A stretch of 64,000 nt of DNA from Chitinophagaceae bacterium (lineage in GTDB: Bacteria > Bacteroidota > Bacteroidia > Chitinophagales > Chitinophagaceae), in contig JADKJX010000003.1 in NCBI GenBank assembly GCA_016720775.1, positions 248,001-312,000 of the forward strand. Reading direction: 5' to 3'. The notes below the pieces were generated by a model. The model saw nothing but the letters and a program-made list of their open reading frames with translations. It searched no databases and was not told the origin of the DNA. Shown here piece after piece: positions 1 through 8,582 of this stretch. Position 1 is the stretch's first letter; the number at the start of each line of letters is the position of its first letter. A program made the translations under genes and the position numbers.

Positions 1-1458
1 GAACTGGAAGAGGCTGTACTCGGTGCCATCATGCTGGAGAAAAGTGCTTTTGATACCGTGGTGGAAATATTAAAACCCGAATGTTTTTATGTAGATGCCA
101 ATCAGCGGATATTTAAAGCCATGCAGGGACTTGCCATTAAAAGCCTCCCGATAGATCTGTTAACGGTTGTGGAAGAATTAAAATTCCGGGAAGAACTGGA
201 TGCAGTTGGTGGACCTTATTACGTTACCAAATTAACCAACGCCGTTGTTTCATCAGCCAATATTGATGCCCACTCAAGAATTGTTTTACAAAAATTCATT
301 CAACGGGAATTGATCCGCATCAGCGGAGAGATCATTGGCGATGCGTATGAAGACAGCACCGATGTGTTTGACATGCTTGACGATGCAGAAAGTAAACTCT
401 TTGAAATAACCAACAATCACCTGCGCAAGAATTTCGACAGCATTGATACGGTGTTGGTAAAAACCATCCAGCGTATTGAAGACATGCGCAACCGCCAGGA
501 AGATATTACCGGTGTGCCTACCGGTTTCCCTTCACTGGACAGGATAACGTATGGCTGGCAGTCAACAGATCTTATCATTCTTGCCGCACGTCCTTCAGTA
601 GGTAAAACCGCATTTGCTTTAAACCTGGCACGCAGTGCAGCACTCGACCCGGTTAAACCAACCGCCGTGGGATTCTTTAGTTTGGAAATGAGCAGCGGGC
701 AATTGGTGCAAAGGATATTAAGTGCCGAAAGTGAAATATGGCTCGAAAAGATCGCCCGTGGCAAACTGGAAGAACATGAGATGAAACAATTGTACAAACG
801 GGGCATTGAACGTTTGTCAAAAGCACCCATCTTTATTGATGATACCGCAGCGCTGAATATTTTTGAACTGCGTGCAAAATGCCGCCGTTTAAAAAACAAA
901 CACAATGTTGGCCTTATCATTATTGACTATTTACAATTAATGAGTGGGGCCGGCGAAAACCGTAACGGTAACAGGGAACAGGAGATCAGCCGTATATCCC
1001 GTGATCTGAAAGGGCTTGCTAAAGAATTGCAGGTGCCCATCATTGCCTTGTCGCAGTTAAGTCGTGAAGTAGAGAAAAGAAAAGAAGGCGCCAAGATCCC
1101 GCAACTGAGTGACCTGCGTGAATCGGGTGCCATTGAACAGGATGCCGATATGGTTATGTTCCTTTATCGTCCTGAATATTACGATATCACCGCCAATGAA
1201 TTTGGTGAAAGTAACAAAGGAGAAACCTTTGTAAAAATAGCCAAGCACCGTAATGGTAGCCTGGATACGGTTAAACTGAAAGCATTACTGCACATTCAGA
1301 AATTCATCGAAGAAGAAGGCGGAAGTGATTTTGCAAGCGGCTTGCCGGGTGGTAACTGGAAGCCGGTGAAGACCGATGATGGCGATGGAGCCAAACTCTA
1401 TATACAGAAAGGGAGCAAGATGAATGAGGGAGAGTTTGATGAAGATGCGCCTTTCTAG
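1..1458 (+). CDS. dnaB: Replicative DNA helicase DnaB (5' end outside window)
   Basis: This hexameric replicative helicase unwinds DNA at the fork and works with DnaG primase. The reading frame is open from base 1 and begins inside the N-terminal domain (ELEEAVLGAIM), so a short N-terminal part lies upstream and the ATG at base 31 is internal. The RecA-like C-terminal domain has a Walker A (ARPSVGKTAFALNLA, about base 590) and a Walker B region (LIIIDYLQLM, about base 915). The arginine-rich segments that follow (SRISRDLKGLAKEL, LSQLSREVEKR, SDLRESGAIEQDADM) are typical of DnaB. There is no intein. A hairpin with a T run follows the stop. The family assignment is certain. Confidence 0.97.
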   Translation, partial: ELEEAVLGAIMLEKSAFDTVVEILKPECFYVDANQRIFKAMQGLAIKSLPIDLLTVVEELKFREELDAVGGPYYVTKLTNAVVSSANIDAHSRIVLQKFIQRELIRISGEIIGDAYEDSTDVFDMLDDAESKLFEITNNHLRKNFDSIDTVLVKTIQRIEDMRNRQEDITGVPTGFPSLDRITYGWQSTDLIILAARPSVGKTAFALNLARSAALDPVKPTAVGFFSLEMSSGQLVQRILSAESEIWLEKIARGKLEEHEMKQLYKRGIERLSKAPIFIDDTAALNIFELRAKCRRLKNKHNVGLIIIDYLQLMSGAGENRNGNREQEISRISRDLKGLAKELQVPIIALSQLSREVEKRKEGAKIPQLSDLRESGAIEQDADMVMFLYRPEYYDITANEFGESNKGETFVKIAKHRNGSLDTVKLKALLHIQKFIEEEGGSDFASGLPGGNWKPVKTDDGDGAKLYIQKGSKMNEGEFDEDAPF

Positions 1459-1484
1459 AATTAAAAATGAAGAATTAAAAATTA
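1459..1484. repeat. AT-rich dispersed word, copy 1
   Basis: This is a tandem AATTAAAAATGAAG-type word directly after the dnaB stop. The same 26-base string occurs in reverse complement at 5231-5256, inside pyrD. Intergenic here and coding there, it belongs to the word-repeat group described in the findings. Confidence 0.8.
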
Positions 1485-1489
1485 TAAAT

Positions 1490-1526
1490 TCAGCGTGAAT
1501 ATTATTTTTACGCTGATTTTTTATTT
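1490..1526 (+). terminator. Rho-independent terminator after dnaB
   Basis: TCAGCGT (1490-1496) pairs with ACGCTGA (1510-1516) across a 13-base AT-rich loop, followed by six T. It ends just before the rsmE start, so rsmE may depend on read-through or on a promoter not resolved here. Confidence 0.6.
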
Positions 1527-2234
1527 ATGGCACTGCCGTTTTTTTATAAAGAAGATATCGATGCATCAACAACTGATGATGTTGTACTGGATGAAGATAC
1601 CAGCAAGCACATGGTGCAGGTACTGCGTATGCAGAACGGCGAGCAGCTGCAACTGACCAATGGCAAAGGAGATCTGTTCACCTGTGAAATAACAGACAAC
1701 AATCGAAAAAAGTGTACGGTAAAGATTCTGCAAACCTCAAACCTCAAACCTCAAACCTCAAACATTTCCATTGCCATCTCCCTGATCAAAAACAGCAGCC
1801 GTTTTGAATGGTTCCTGGAAAAAGCAACCGAGCTGGGGGTATCCGAGATTATTCCACTGGTTTGTGAACGTACAGAAAAAACGGCATTCAAGGGGGAACG
1901 GCTGAAAAGCATTCTTGTTAGTGCTATGTTGCAATCGCAGCAGTGCTGGTTGCCGGTTTTGCATGAGCCTGCAAAATTTAATGAACTTGTCAAATCATCT
2001 GCACAGCAACAAAAATTTATTGCTCATTGTATGGATGATGCCAAGAGAAACCTGGTTGATCTGAACAATGCTATCTTATCTTCAAAAATTATTTTAATTG
2101 GGCCCGAAGGGGATTTTACGGCGGACGAAATTGAATTGGCTTTGCAAAATCATTACAGTGCGGTAAGTCTTGGTGATACCAGGTTGAGAACAGAGACGGC
2201 AGGGATTGCGGCGGCAGTGCTGTTAACTGTTTGA
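1527..2234 (+). CDS. rsmE: 16S rRNA (uracil-1498-N3)-methyltransferase RsmE
   Basis: RsmE methylates N3 of U1498 in 16S rRNA using S-adenosylmethionine. It has an N-terminal PUA-like domain (about 1-70) and a C-terminal SPOUT domain. SPOUT motifs visible are FEWFLEKATELGVSEIIPL, the GPEGDF loop and the SLGDTRLRTETA knot segment near the C-terminus. At 235 aa it is normal length. The inter-domain linker (about residues 68-80, QTSNLKPQTSN) is encoded by a perfect heptanucleotide tandem repeat (1731-1763), which is odd for a housekeeping enzyme but lies where the family tolerates variation. The start is the ATG at 1527, after the dnaB terminator. Confidence 0.95.
   Translation: MALPFFYKEDIDASTTDDVVLDEDTSKHMVQVLRMQNGEQLQLTNGKGDLFTCEITDNNRKKCTVKILQTSNLKPQTSNISIAISLIKNSSRFEWFLEKATELGVSEIIPLVCERTEKTAFKGERLKSILVSAMLQSQQCWLPVLHEPAKFNELVKSSAQQQKFIAHCMDDAKRNLVDLNNAILSSKIILIGPEGDFTADEIELALQNHYSAVSLGDTRLRTETAGIAAAVLLTV
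1731..1763 (+). repeat. CAAACCT heptanucleotide tandem repeat inside rsmE
   Basis: CAAACCT is repeated 4.7 times without error, in frame, encoding the RsmE inter-domain linker. The core CAAACCTCAAAC recurs at 10759-10770. Related TTTGAGGTTT / CTTCAAACC words occur at 5457-5480 and 5988-6069. Confidence 0.9.
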
Positions 2235-2361
2235 TTTTTTTATTTTATAGATGCAGTACCACATTTAAGAGATTATTTCTATTTTTATTCTTTTGGTTGT
2301 TGCAATTTTAAACGAGCTCTTATTTTTTTGAACATTGCCGATAACAAAACTGACATTTTTC

Positions 2362-3975
2362 ATGAAATATATATTCAGCCTTTTTCTTTTATTTTTTTGC
2401 AATAAAGCAATCAGCCAGTCGCTATCTATAAACACAGATGGTAGTACCGCCAACACCAGTGCTTTACTGGATGTAAAAAGCACCACCAAAGGTTTACTGT
2501 TGCCACGCATGACCAAGGCACAAAAAAATGCCATTACAACACCGGCCACCGGGCTGCTGGTTTATCAAACATCGCCGGATAGTGTGGGCTTTCATTATTA
2601 CAATGGTACAACCTGGCTTTGGTTAAATCCCCTTGAAAGCAACGATTGGAAAACCACAGGAAACGTTGGTACAGATACGGCGGTTAATTTTATTGGAACA
2701 ACAGACAATGAACCACTGCGCTTTAAACAGAGTAACATTCGCATGGGTCAGCTTGACATTAATAATGCCAATTATTATTTTGGTAAAGGAGCTGGTGTAA
2801 AAAGCAATTCCTCAGCTTTCAGGTCGGTTGGTTTTGGCGATAGTTCGCTGGCAAATGCGACTAGCGGAGACAATAATACAGCAATTGGTTCAAATGCACT
2901 AAATATCATAACTAGCGGTTCTAATAATACAGCTATTGGTTATTTGTCTGACGCCGGTAGTGCCACTTTAAGCAACACAACTGCCATTGGCGCTTTTGCA
3001 CAGGCAGATGCCAGCAACAGCCTGGTATTAGGGAGTATAAACAGTGTAAATGGCGCAACAGCCAATGTGAATGTGGGTATTGGTATTAGCAGCCCAAAAG
3101 CAAGCCTGCATGTAAGAAAAGCATCATCAGGCAGTATCGCTTCGATTTCTAACAGAACGTTGGTAATTGAAGACAGCACTACTTCATATGTACAATTATT
3201 AAACCCAAATGACGAGCAAACTGGTATTTTCTCAGGTAATACTTCAACATTGCAAAGGAGTGGAATATTATTTAATGCGGATAGTTCCATATCCCTGCGT
3301 ACTGGTAACAGTTCTACTAATAGAGTTTTTGTAGAAAGGACCGGACAAGTGGGTATCGCCAATAGTGCCCCCGAAGCCCAACTGCATGTAAGCTTTGGTG
3401 GTAAATTACCTAATGCGAAATATGCCGGTAATGGAACAGCCATTTTTGAAAATAATGGTATTGGAAGTGCGAGAATTCAATTTATGAATTTATCCACAAC
3501 GGATTTTACAATTTTTTCCGGAACAGATTCCACTTTTAGTCGTAGTTCAATAACTTTTACCCCAGATAGTGCAATTGGATTTGGGGCAGGGGGATGTTGT
3601 GATTATGATTTGTTTGTAGCAAAAAATGATTTTGTGGGCATCAACACAACGACTCCGGTTGCACATTTGGATGATAATGGAACTTTTAAGCTGGGCACTA
3701 ATGGTACCATTAATTCAGCTTTAATACAGGATGTTGTAAATGTAAACGTAGGCAGTGTGCCTGCAAATGGCGAACTGGATGTTATTGTGCCGTTGGCAAA
3801 TGTGGCCACAACTGCTGCTGTATCTGTTTCGCCCTCGGCAGATCTGCCAAGTGGAATTATTATAGCCTGGGCCAGGGTTTCGTCTTCAGGCAATATTAAA
3901 ATACGATACAGAAACCTTACAGGCGGTGCAATTGACCCCGCAGCTATTAATTATTATATTTCAGCGGTGCAGTAA
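2362..3975 (+). CDS. Secreted tail-fibre/YadA-head-like surface protein
   Basis: The function is not known. The protein has an N-terminal signal peptide (MKYIFSLFLLFFCNKAISQS; the ATG at 2362 is chosen over an upstream TTG because it places the signal peptide at the terminus). Next comes a segment common in Bacteroidota surface proteins (LDVKSTTKGLLLPRMT..., GLLVYQTSPDSVGFHYYNGTTW). The middle has YadA-head-type repeats (TAIGSNALN, TAIGYLSDAG, TAIGAFAQA, NSLVLGSINS), followed by three VGI-x5-P-x-A-x-L-H-V units (near bases 3078, 3351 and 3639), the last degenerate. The end is a small beta domain (IIIAWARVSSSGNIKIRYRN). No T9SS sorting domain is obvious. The likely role is a trimeric, fibrous cell-surface or appendage protein. 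That role is inferred from repeat type only. Confidence 0.7.
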   Translation: MKYIFSLFLLFFCNKAISQSLSINTDGSTANTSALLDVKSTTKGLLLPRMTKAQKNAITTPATGLLVYQTSPDSVGFHYYNGTTWLWLNPLESNDWKTTGNVGTDTAVNFIGTTDNEPLRFKQSNIRMGQLDINNANYYFGKGAGVKSNSSAFRSVGFGDSSLANATSGDNNTAIGSNALNIITSGSNNTAIGYLSDAGSATLSNTTAIGAFAQADASNSLVLGSINSVNGATANVNVGIGISSPKASLHVRKASSGSIASISNRTLVIEDSTTSYVQLLNPNDEQTGIFSGNTSTLQRSGILFNADSSISLRTGNSSTNRVFVERTGQVGIANSAPEAQLHVSFGGKLPNAKYAGNGTAIFENNGIGSARIQFMNLSTTDFTIFSGTDSTFSRSSITFTPDSAIGFGAGGCCDYDLFVAKNDFVGINTTTPVAHLDDNGTFKLGTNGTINSALIQDVVNVNVGSVPANGELDVIVPLANVATTAAVSVSPSADLPSGIIIAWARVSSSGNIKIRYRNLTGGAIDPAAINYYISAVQ

Positions 3976-4028
3976 TTTTTAGGTCGAATATTAGAAAAGT
4001 TAGTTAACATAGTATTTCCGGAGCTGTT

Positions 4029-4836
4029 TTATTTCGCCTCGTCTGAATATTTTTCTTCTTCATCCGGCAACACAGGTTCATTTAAACGTACCACCCTGTT
4101 TTTAGCCATTCTTTTCCGCATCACCATGTTCAGCATTTCTACGCCAAAAGAAAATGCCATTCCAAAATAAATATAGTTCTTCAGATGAAGATGCTCTGCT
4201 GTTTCACTATCCCAGCCTTCAATAATTAAACTTAAACCTATCATCACTAAAAATGAAAGGGCCAGCATTTTTAAAGTTGGGTGCTTATGTATGAATGCAG
4301 AGATAGCCGGGCTGAATAAGAACATGATCGTCATCGCGATCACAACAGCAGCAATCATAATCTCAACATATTTTGCAGTACCACCCGCAGTGATAATGCT
4401 GTCGAATGAGAAAACAGCATCAATTAAAATAATTTGCCCGATGGCATTACCCAGTGATATTTTTTTTGTTTTTTGCGTCAACAGGTTGGGATCTTCTCCT
4501 TCCAGTTTATGATGTATCTCCATCACCGATTTGTAAATGAGAAAGAGACCACCGCCCAGCATTACGATACTGGCCAGGTCAAAGCCTTTTCCAAACAGTG
4601 TGAAGATCGCTTTTCCTTTTTGGGTGAGTAACCAGCCTAACCCCATTAAAAGCAGGCTGCGGGAAATGATGCCGGTGATCATCCACATCCGCCTCGCTTT
4701 TTTCTGGTCTTTGATCTTCTCCAGCCGGTTAAGAATGATGCTGACAAAAAATCACGTTGTCGATGCCCAATACCACTTCCAGTATAACGAGTATGAAAAA
4801 ACTGATGATACTTTCTGATGTAAAAAGATGTTCCAT
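4029..4836 (-). CDS. TerC-family integral membrane protein (frameshifted)
   Basis: TerC-family proteins are multi-pass inner-membrane proteins linked to metal ion handling (tellurite resistance, Alx/MeeF-type manganese export). The intact frame starts at MWMITGIISRS (4688), but the true N-terminus lies upstream in another frame: ATG at 4836 reads MEHLFTSESIISFF...EVVLGIDNVIF. Removing one A from the A6 run at 4746-4751 (T6 on the coding strand) joins it to VSIILNRLEKIKDQKKARR and then to the main frame, giving 268 aa. The acidic membrane motifs GIDNV and DAVFSFDSI, which are family hallmarks, are both present once joined. The shift is probably a sequence error. The family is clear and the substrate is not. 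Confidence 0.88.
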
Positions 4837-4841
4837 TTATT

Positions 4842-5900
4842 TTATAATGATTTACAGATTTGTTTTACAATACCGGGCCCTTCATAAATAAAACCTGTCC
4901 ATACCTGCACAAGCGATGCACCGGCATTCAATTTTTCTTTTGCATCTTCACCCGTAAATATACCACCACTTGCAATGATGGGTATCTGCCCGTTGGTTTT
5001 TTGATGAATGTACTTTACTATTTCGGTACTTCGCTGTTTTAATGGAGAACCGCTTAAGCCGCCAGCACCAATGGTTTTGAGTTTTGAGTTTTGAGTTTTG
5101 AGTTGGTCTCTGCTGATGGTGGTGTTTGCTGCTACCAATCCGTCGAGCTTTATTTCAAGAGCCAGGTCAATTACGTCATCCAACTGTTCCCGGGTAAGGT
5201 CGGGTGCGATTTTTAATAGTATGGACTTTTTAATTTTTAATTCTTCATTTTTAATTTTTAATTGTCCGAATATTTTTCTTAACGATTCTTTCTCCTGCAG
5301 TTCCCTCAATCCGGGTGTATTCGGACTGCTAACATTCACCACAAAATAATCTACATAGGGATGCAATGCAGTAAAGCATATCTCGTAATCCTTCCAGGCA
5401 TCTTCATTGGGGGTGATCTTGTTTTTACCGATGTTTCCGCCAATGATGAGTTTGCTGTTTGAAGTTTGTAGTTTGAGGTTTTTTAGTTTCCAGGCCTGCA
5501 ATCTTTGTACAATTACTTCAATACCGTCATTATTAAAGCCCATGCGGTTGATGAGCGCCTTGTCTTTTGGCAGGCGGAATAGCCGGGGCTTATCATTACC
5601 GGCCTGTGCCAGCGGAGTAACGGTTCCTATCTCAACAAAACCAAAACCGAGCGCTTCCAGTTCATTCAAATATTTGGCGTTCTTATCAAAGCCGGCGCCC
5701 AGGCCAACCCGGTTGGGAAATTGAATATTGATCTCGCCAATGGCGAGATCAAATTGAATATTTCCTTTTGGCTTGTAGATGGCAATTAACAGGCTTTTCC
5801 CCCCGGGAATTTTTCACCACAAGCTTAAACAATTCATCGAAAAATAATGAGCCCATTCGGGGTCAAACAGGAATAAAACAGAGCGGAGGAACTTATACAT
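4842..5900 (-). CDS. pyrD: Dihydroorotate dehydrogenase (quinone), PyrD class 2; disrupted near N-terminus
   Basis: This membrane-associated flavoenzyme oxidises dihydroorotate to orotate in pyrimidine synthesis and passes electrons to quinone. Motifs visible are GLGAGFDKNAKYLNELEALGFGFVEIG (split here by position), RLFRLP, NRMGFNN, NVSSPNTPG with the class 2 catalytic Ser, KIAPDL, GLVAANTT and GAGGLSG, and SGGIFTGEDA. The N-terminus (ATG 5900, MYKFLRSVLFLFDPEWAHYF) is in the same frame as the body but is followed by an in-frame TGA at 5814-5816. Adding one A at 5825-5826 and removing one from the run at 5810-5814 restores NCLKLVVKIPGGKSLL, so two compensating homopolymer errors are likely. 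Four word repeats are read in frame in this gene. Full length would be 352 aa. Confidence 0.93.
5075..5102. repeat. TTTTGAG heptanucleotide tandem repeat inside pyrD
   Basis: Four perfect TTTTGAG units encode QLKTQNSKLKT on the minus strand, at a surface-type linker just before the GAGGLSG flavin-binding segment. Confidence 0.9.
5231..5256. repeat. AT-rich dispersed word, copy 2, inside pyrD
   Basis: This is the reverse complement of the word at 1459-1484, here coding for a lysine/glutamate-rich stretch (LKIKNEELKIKK) between LREL..FGQ and ILLKIAPDL of PyrD. Confidence 0.85.
5457..5480. repeat. GTTTGAAGTTTGTAG-type word inside pyrD
   Basis: This is a short tandem of GTTTGA/GTTTG units encoding KLQTSNSKL on the minus strand. 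It is related to the CAAACCT repeat of rsmE (reverse complement) and to the inverted repeat at 5988-6069. Confidence 0.75.
5718..5762. repeat. Palindrome flanked by 12-bp direct repeats inside pyrD
   Basis: TTGATCTCGCC (5728-5738) and GGCGAGATCAA (5742-5752) form a perfect 11-bp palindrome with loop AAT. It is bracketed by two copies of AAATTGAATATT (5718-5729, 5751-5762). It encodes GNIQFDLAIGEINIQFP in PyrD. Confidence 0.85.
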
Positions 5901-5905
5901 TGACG

Positions 5906-5913
5906 CAAAATTA
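5906..5913 (-). promoter_or_regulatory. Candidate -7 box of pyrD (leaderless type)
   Basis: TAATTTTG matches the Bacteroidota -7 consensus TAnnTTTG. It lies only 5 nt before the pyrD ATG at 5900, so the transcript would start at or next to the start codon. Confidence 0.55.
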
Positions 5914-5931
5914 AGTTACCGCCCTGAGTTT

Positions 5932-5960
5932 TTTGGTTTGATGCAGAAATTATAACTTTG
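5932..5960 (+). promoter_or_regulatory. Candidate promoter of the thiolase gene
   Basis: There is a -33-like TTTG at 5932-5935 and a TAACTTTG -7 box at 5953-5960, with a spacer of 17 (consensus about 19-21). The predicted leader is about 110 nt and contains the inverted repeat at 5988-6069. Confidence 0.5.
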
Positions 5961-5987
5961 GTATCGAAAGTTGCATAAACAACTAAA

Positions 5988-6069
5988 TGAGGTTTGAAGT
6001 TTGTGGTTTCAGGTTAGATCCCCTAAATCGAAACGGCCAACTTCAAACCTCAGACTTCAAACCTCAAAC
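5988..6069. repeat. Inverted word repeat upstream of the thiolase gene
   Basis: TGAGGTTTGAAG (5988-5999) is the exact complement of CTTCAAACCTCA at 6041-6052 and again at 6055-6066. It lies in the predicted 5' leader and ends 10 nt before the ATG at 6079, so it could fold over the translation start. Confidence 0.8.
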
Positions 6070-6078
6070 AGTTTTATC

Positions 6079-7257
6079 ATGCAGGAAGCATATATAGTCG
6101 CCGGCTACAGAACAGCTGTAACAAAAAGTAAAAAAGGTAGTTTTCGTTTTACAAGACCCGATGACCTGGCCGTGGATGTAATTAAAGGCCTGTTGGCAGG
6201 TGTACCCCAGTTAGATGTAAAAAGAGTGGATGACGTGATCGTGGGTAATGCGGTACCGGAAGCAGAACAGGGCTTACAGGTGGGCCGCATGATCTCCGCA
6301 AGGGCGGTGGGCATTCATGCGCCGGGTATTACCATCAACCGCTATTGTGCCAGCGGACTGGAAAGCATTGCCATGGCAACCGCTAAAATAAGGACCGGGA
6401 TGGCCGAATGCATCATTGCCGGCGGAACCGAAAGTATGAGCATGGTGCCAACAGCCGGGTGGAAAACCGTTCCTTCCTATGCCATCTCTTCAACCGATCC
6501 TGATTATTACCTGAGCATGGGATTAACAGCAGAAGCAGTTGCCAAAGAATATAATGTTAGCCGGGAAGACCAGGATGTTTTCAGTTATAATAGTCATCTC
6601 AAGGCCGGTAATGCCATCAAAGAAGGTTTTTTTAAACCAGGCATTCTGCCCATTAACGTGGAAGAAGTTTACCTGGATGCCAAAGGAAAAAAACAAAAAA
6701 GAAATTTTGTTGTAGATACGGATGAAGGCTTTCGTGCCGACACCTCACCGGAAGGATTGGCAAAATTAAAACCTGCTTTCGCCATGGGGGGAACAGTTAC
6801 TGCGGGTAACTCTTCTCAAACAAGCGACGGTGCCGCTTTTGTTATTGTGATGAGTGAGAAGATGGTAAATGAACTGGGATTAAAACCAATTGCACGATTA
6901 GTGAATTGTGCCAGTGCGGGCGTTCATCCACGCATTATGGGCGTTGGCCCGGTGGAAGCCGTACCCAAAGTTTTGAAGCAGGCAGGCATGAACCTTTCTC
7001 AAATAGACTTCATCGAACTGAATGAAGCATTTGCTTCGCAGTCGTTGGCCGTAATAAGAACCCTCAACTTAAACCCCGATATCGTAAACATAAACGGCGG
7101 CGCCATTGCATTGGGTCATCCATTGGGTTGTACCGGTTGTAAACTCACCATTCAATTGGTGAACGACATGAAACGCCTCAATAAAAAATACGGCATTGTT
7201 ACCGCCTGTGTGGGCGGCGGACAAGGTATTGCCGGCATCATTGAGAATATTCAATAA
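6079..7257 (+). CDS. Acetyl-CoA C-acyltransferase (thiolase, FadA/FadI type)
   Basis: This thiolase cleaves or forms 3-ketoacyl-CoA, most likely in fatty acid beta-oxidation. Motifs visible are the nucleophile region NRYCASGLES, GGTESMSMVP, EAFASQ, the catalytic GGAIALGHPLGCTG and the C-terminal CVGGGQGIA with the second catalytic Cys. The start is the ATG at 6079 (MQEAYIVAGYRTAV). An upstream in-frame extension is made of repeat-derived sequence and is rejected. At 392 aa it has normal family length. It appears to be a single gene, with no partner FadB in this window. Acetoacetyl-CoA thiolase activity cannot be excluded from sequence alone. Confidence 0.93.
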   Translation: MQEAYIVAGYRTAVTKSKKGSFRFTRPDDLAVDVIKGLLAGVPQLDVKRVDDVIVGNAVPEAEQGLQVGRMISARAVGIHAPGITINRYCASGLESIAMATAKIRTGMAECIIAGGTESMSMVPTAGWKTVPSYAISSTDPDYYLSMGLTAEAVAKEYNVSREDQDVFSYNSHLKAGNAIKEGFFKPGILPINVEEVYLDAKGKKQKRNFVVDTDEGFRADTSPEGLAKLKPAFAMGGTVTAGNSSQTSDGAAFVIVMSEKMVNELGLKPIARLVNCASAGVHPRIMGVGPVEAVPKVLKQAGMNLSQIDFIELNEAFASQSLAVIRTLNLNPDIVNINGGAIALGHPLGCTGCKLTIQLVNDMKRLNKKYGIVTACVGGGQGIAGIIENIQ

Positions 7258-7268
7258 GCCGGCTTTCT

Positions 7269-7276
7269 TATATTTG
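7269..7276 (+). promoter_or_regulatory. Candidate -7 box of the GNAT gene
   Basis: TATATTTG matches TAnnTTTG and lies 17 nt before the ATG at 7294, immediately after the thiolase stop. Confidence 0.45.
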
Positions 7277-7293
7277 CTGCATTAATCTTACAA

Positions 7294-8462
7294 ATGCAGA
7301 TCATTCCTGTTACAGATAATACAACAGCAAACGAATTCATCCGGGTATCTGTTGTATTGCACAAAAACGACCCCAACTGGATCCGCCCGCTGGATAAGGA
7401 TATCAACGAAGTTTTTGACAAAGAAAAAAATAAGGCCTTCCGCTTTGGAGAAGTTACCCGCTGGATATTAAAAGATGATGCTGGGAAACTCATCGGGCGC
7501 ATTGCCGCTTTCACCAACAAAAAATACAAGAACAAGGGAGACGATTTGCCTGTTGGCGGCATCGGTTTTTTGAATGCATCAACAACCAGGATGCAGCCGA
7601 CCTTTTATTCGACAATGCAAAGCACTGGCTTATACAGCAGGGTATGGAAGCAATGGACGGCCCCATCAATTTTGGCGAACGTGACCGCTGGTGGGGACTG
7701 ATCACCCAGGGTTTTACGCCACCGCTTTACTGCATGAATTATAACCCGCCGTATTATATCAACCTTTTTGAGAATTATGGATTTAAAGTTTTTTATAACC
7801 AGGTATGCTTTGCGCTTGATGCAAAAAAACCGCTGGCGCAAAAAACCATGGAGCGCCATAAAATGAACGAATCAGATCCCGACATTGGTTTTGATACCAT
7901 CAAAAAAAATAACCTGGAAAAATACGCCGCCGATTTTGTGGAAGTATATAACAAAGCATGGGCGGGCCACGGCGGATTAAAGCAGATGAACAAGGAACAG
8001 GTGTTGCTGATGTTTAAAAAAATGAAACCGGTAATGGATGAAGACATTTTATATTTCGCTTACCACAAAGGAACCGCCATTGCCATGTTCATTAACCTGC
8101 CGGATATCAACCAGTATTTTAAACACATGAACGGAAAATTCGGACTGCTGCAGAAACTGGAGTTTGTGTGGCGGCAGAAATTCAGGCCAACCAAAAAATT
8201 TGTAGGGCTTGTATTTGGCGTGGTACCAGAATGGCAGGGCAAGGGAATTGATTCTTATATCATCGGCGAATGCCGTAAGATCGTTCAGAAACCTAACCAG
8301 CAATACCTCGAATACGAAATGCAATGGATCGGGGATTTTAATCCCAAAATGATCAACGTAGCAGAGAGTTTTGGTGATACCTTCCGCAGCCGCAACCTGG
8401 CCACGTACCGGTATTTGTTCGACCGGCTGAAGGAATTTAACCGGCACCCGGTTGTGTCTTAA
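7294..8462 (+). CDS. GNAT-family N-acetyltransferase-like protein (frameshifted)
   Basis: This is a predicted acyl-CoA-dependent transferase of unknown substrate. The N-terminal part (7294 onward, PVTDNTTANEFIRVSVVLHK, VTRWILKDDAGKLIGRIAAF) and the C-terminal part (GPINFGERDRWWGLITQGF, GLVFGVVPEWQGKGIDSYII) are in different frames. Adding one T to the T6 run at 7566-7571 joins them through GIGFFECINNQDAADLLFDNAKHW by position, giving 389 aa. This matches the large Bacteroidota proteins annotated 'GNAT family'. The C-terminal GxxPEWQGKGID resembles the acetyl-CoA binding loop. A homopolymer sequence error is the likeliest cause of the shift. Confidence 0.8.
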
Positions 8463-8582
8463 GTCAGTACTGGTTTTTTCTGTGCTTCAGAGTTTCTGTG
8501 GCAAATTCAATGGTCAGACGGAACGTCGGACCATCAAAAACAAATTCTTTTTTACAGCTTAGAATACCGAAATTAGCGGCGT

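Noticed and set aside
1731..1763. CRISPR-like repeat array
   Set aside because: Heptamers are contiguous, without spacers, and lie inside rsmE.
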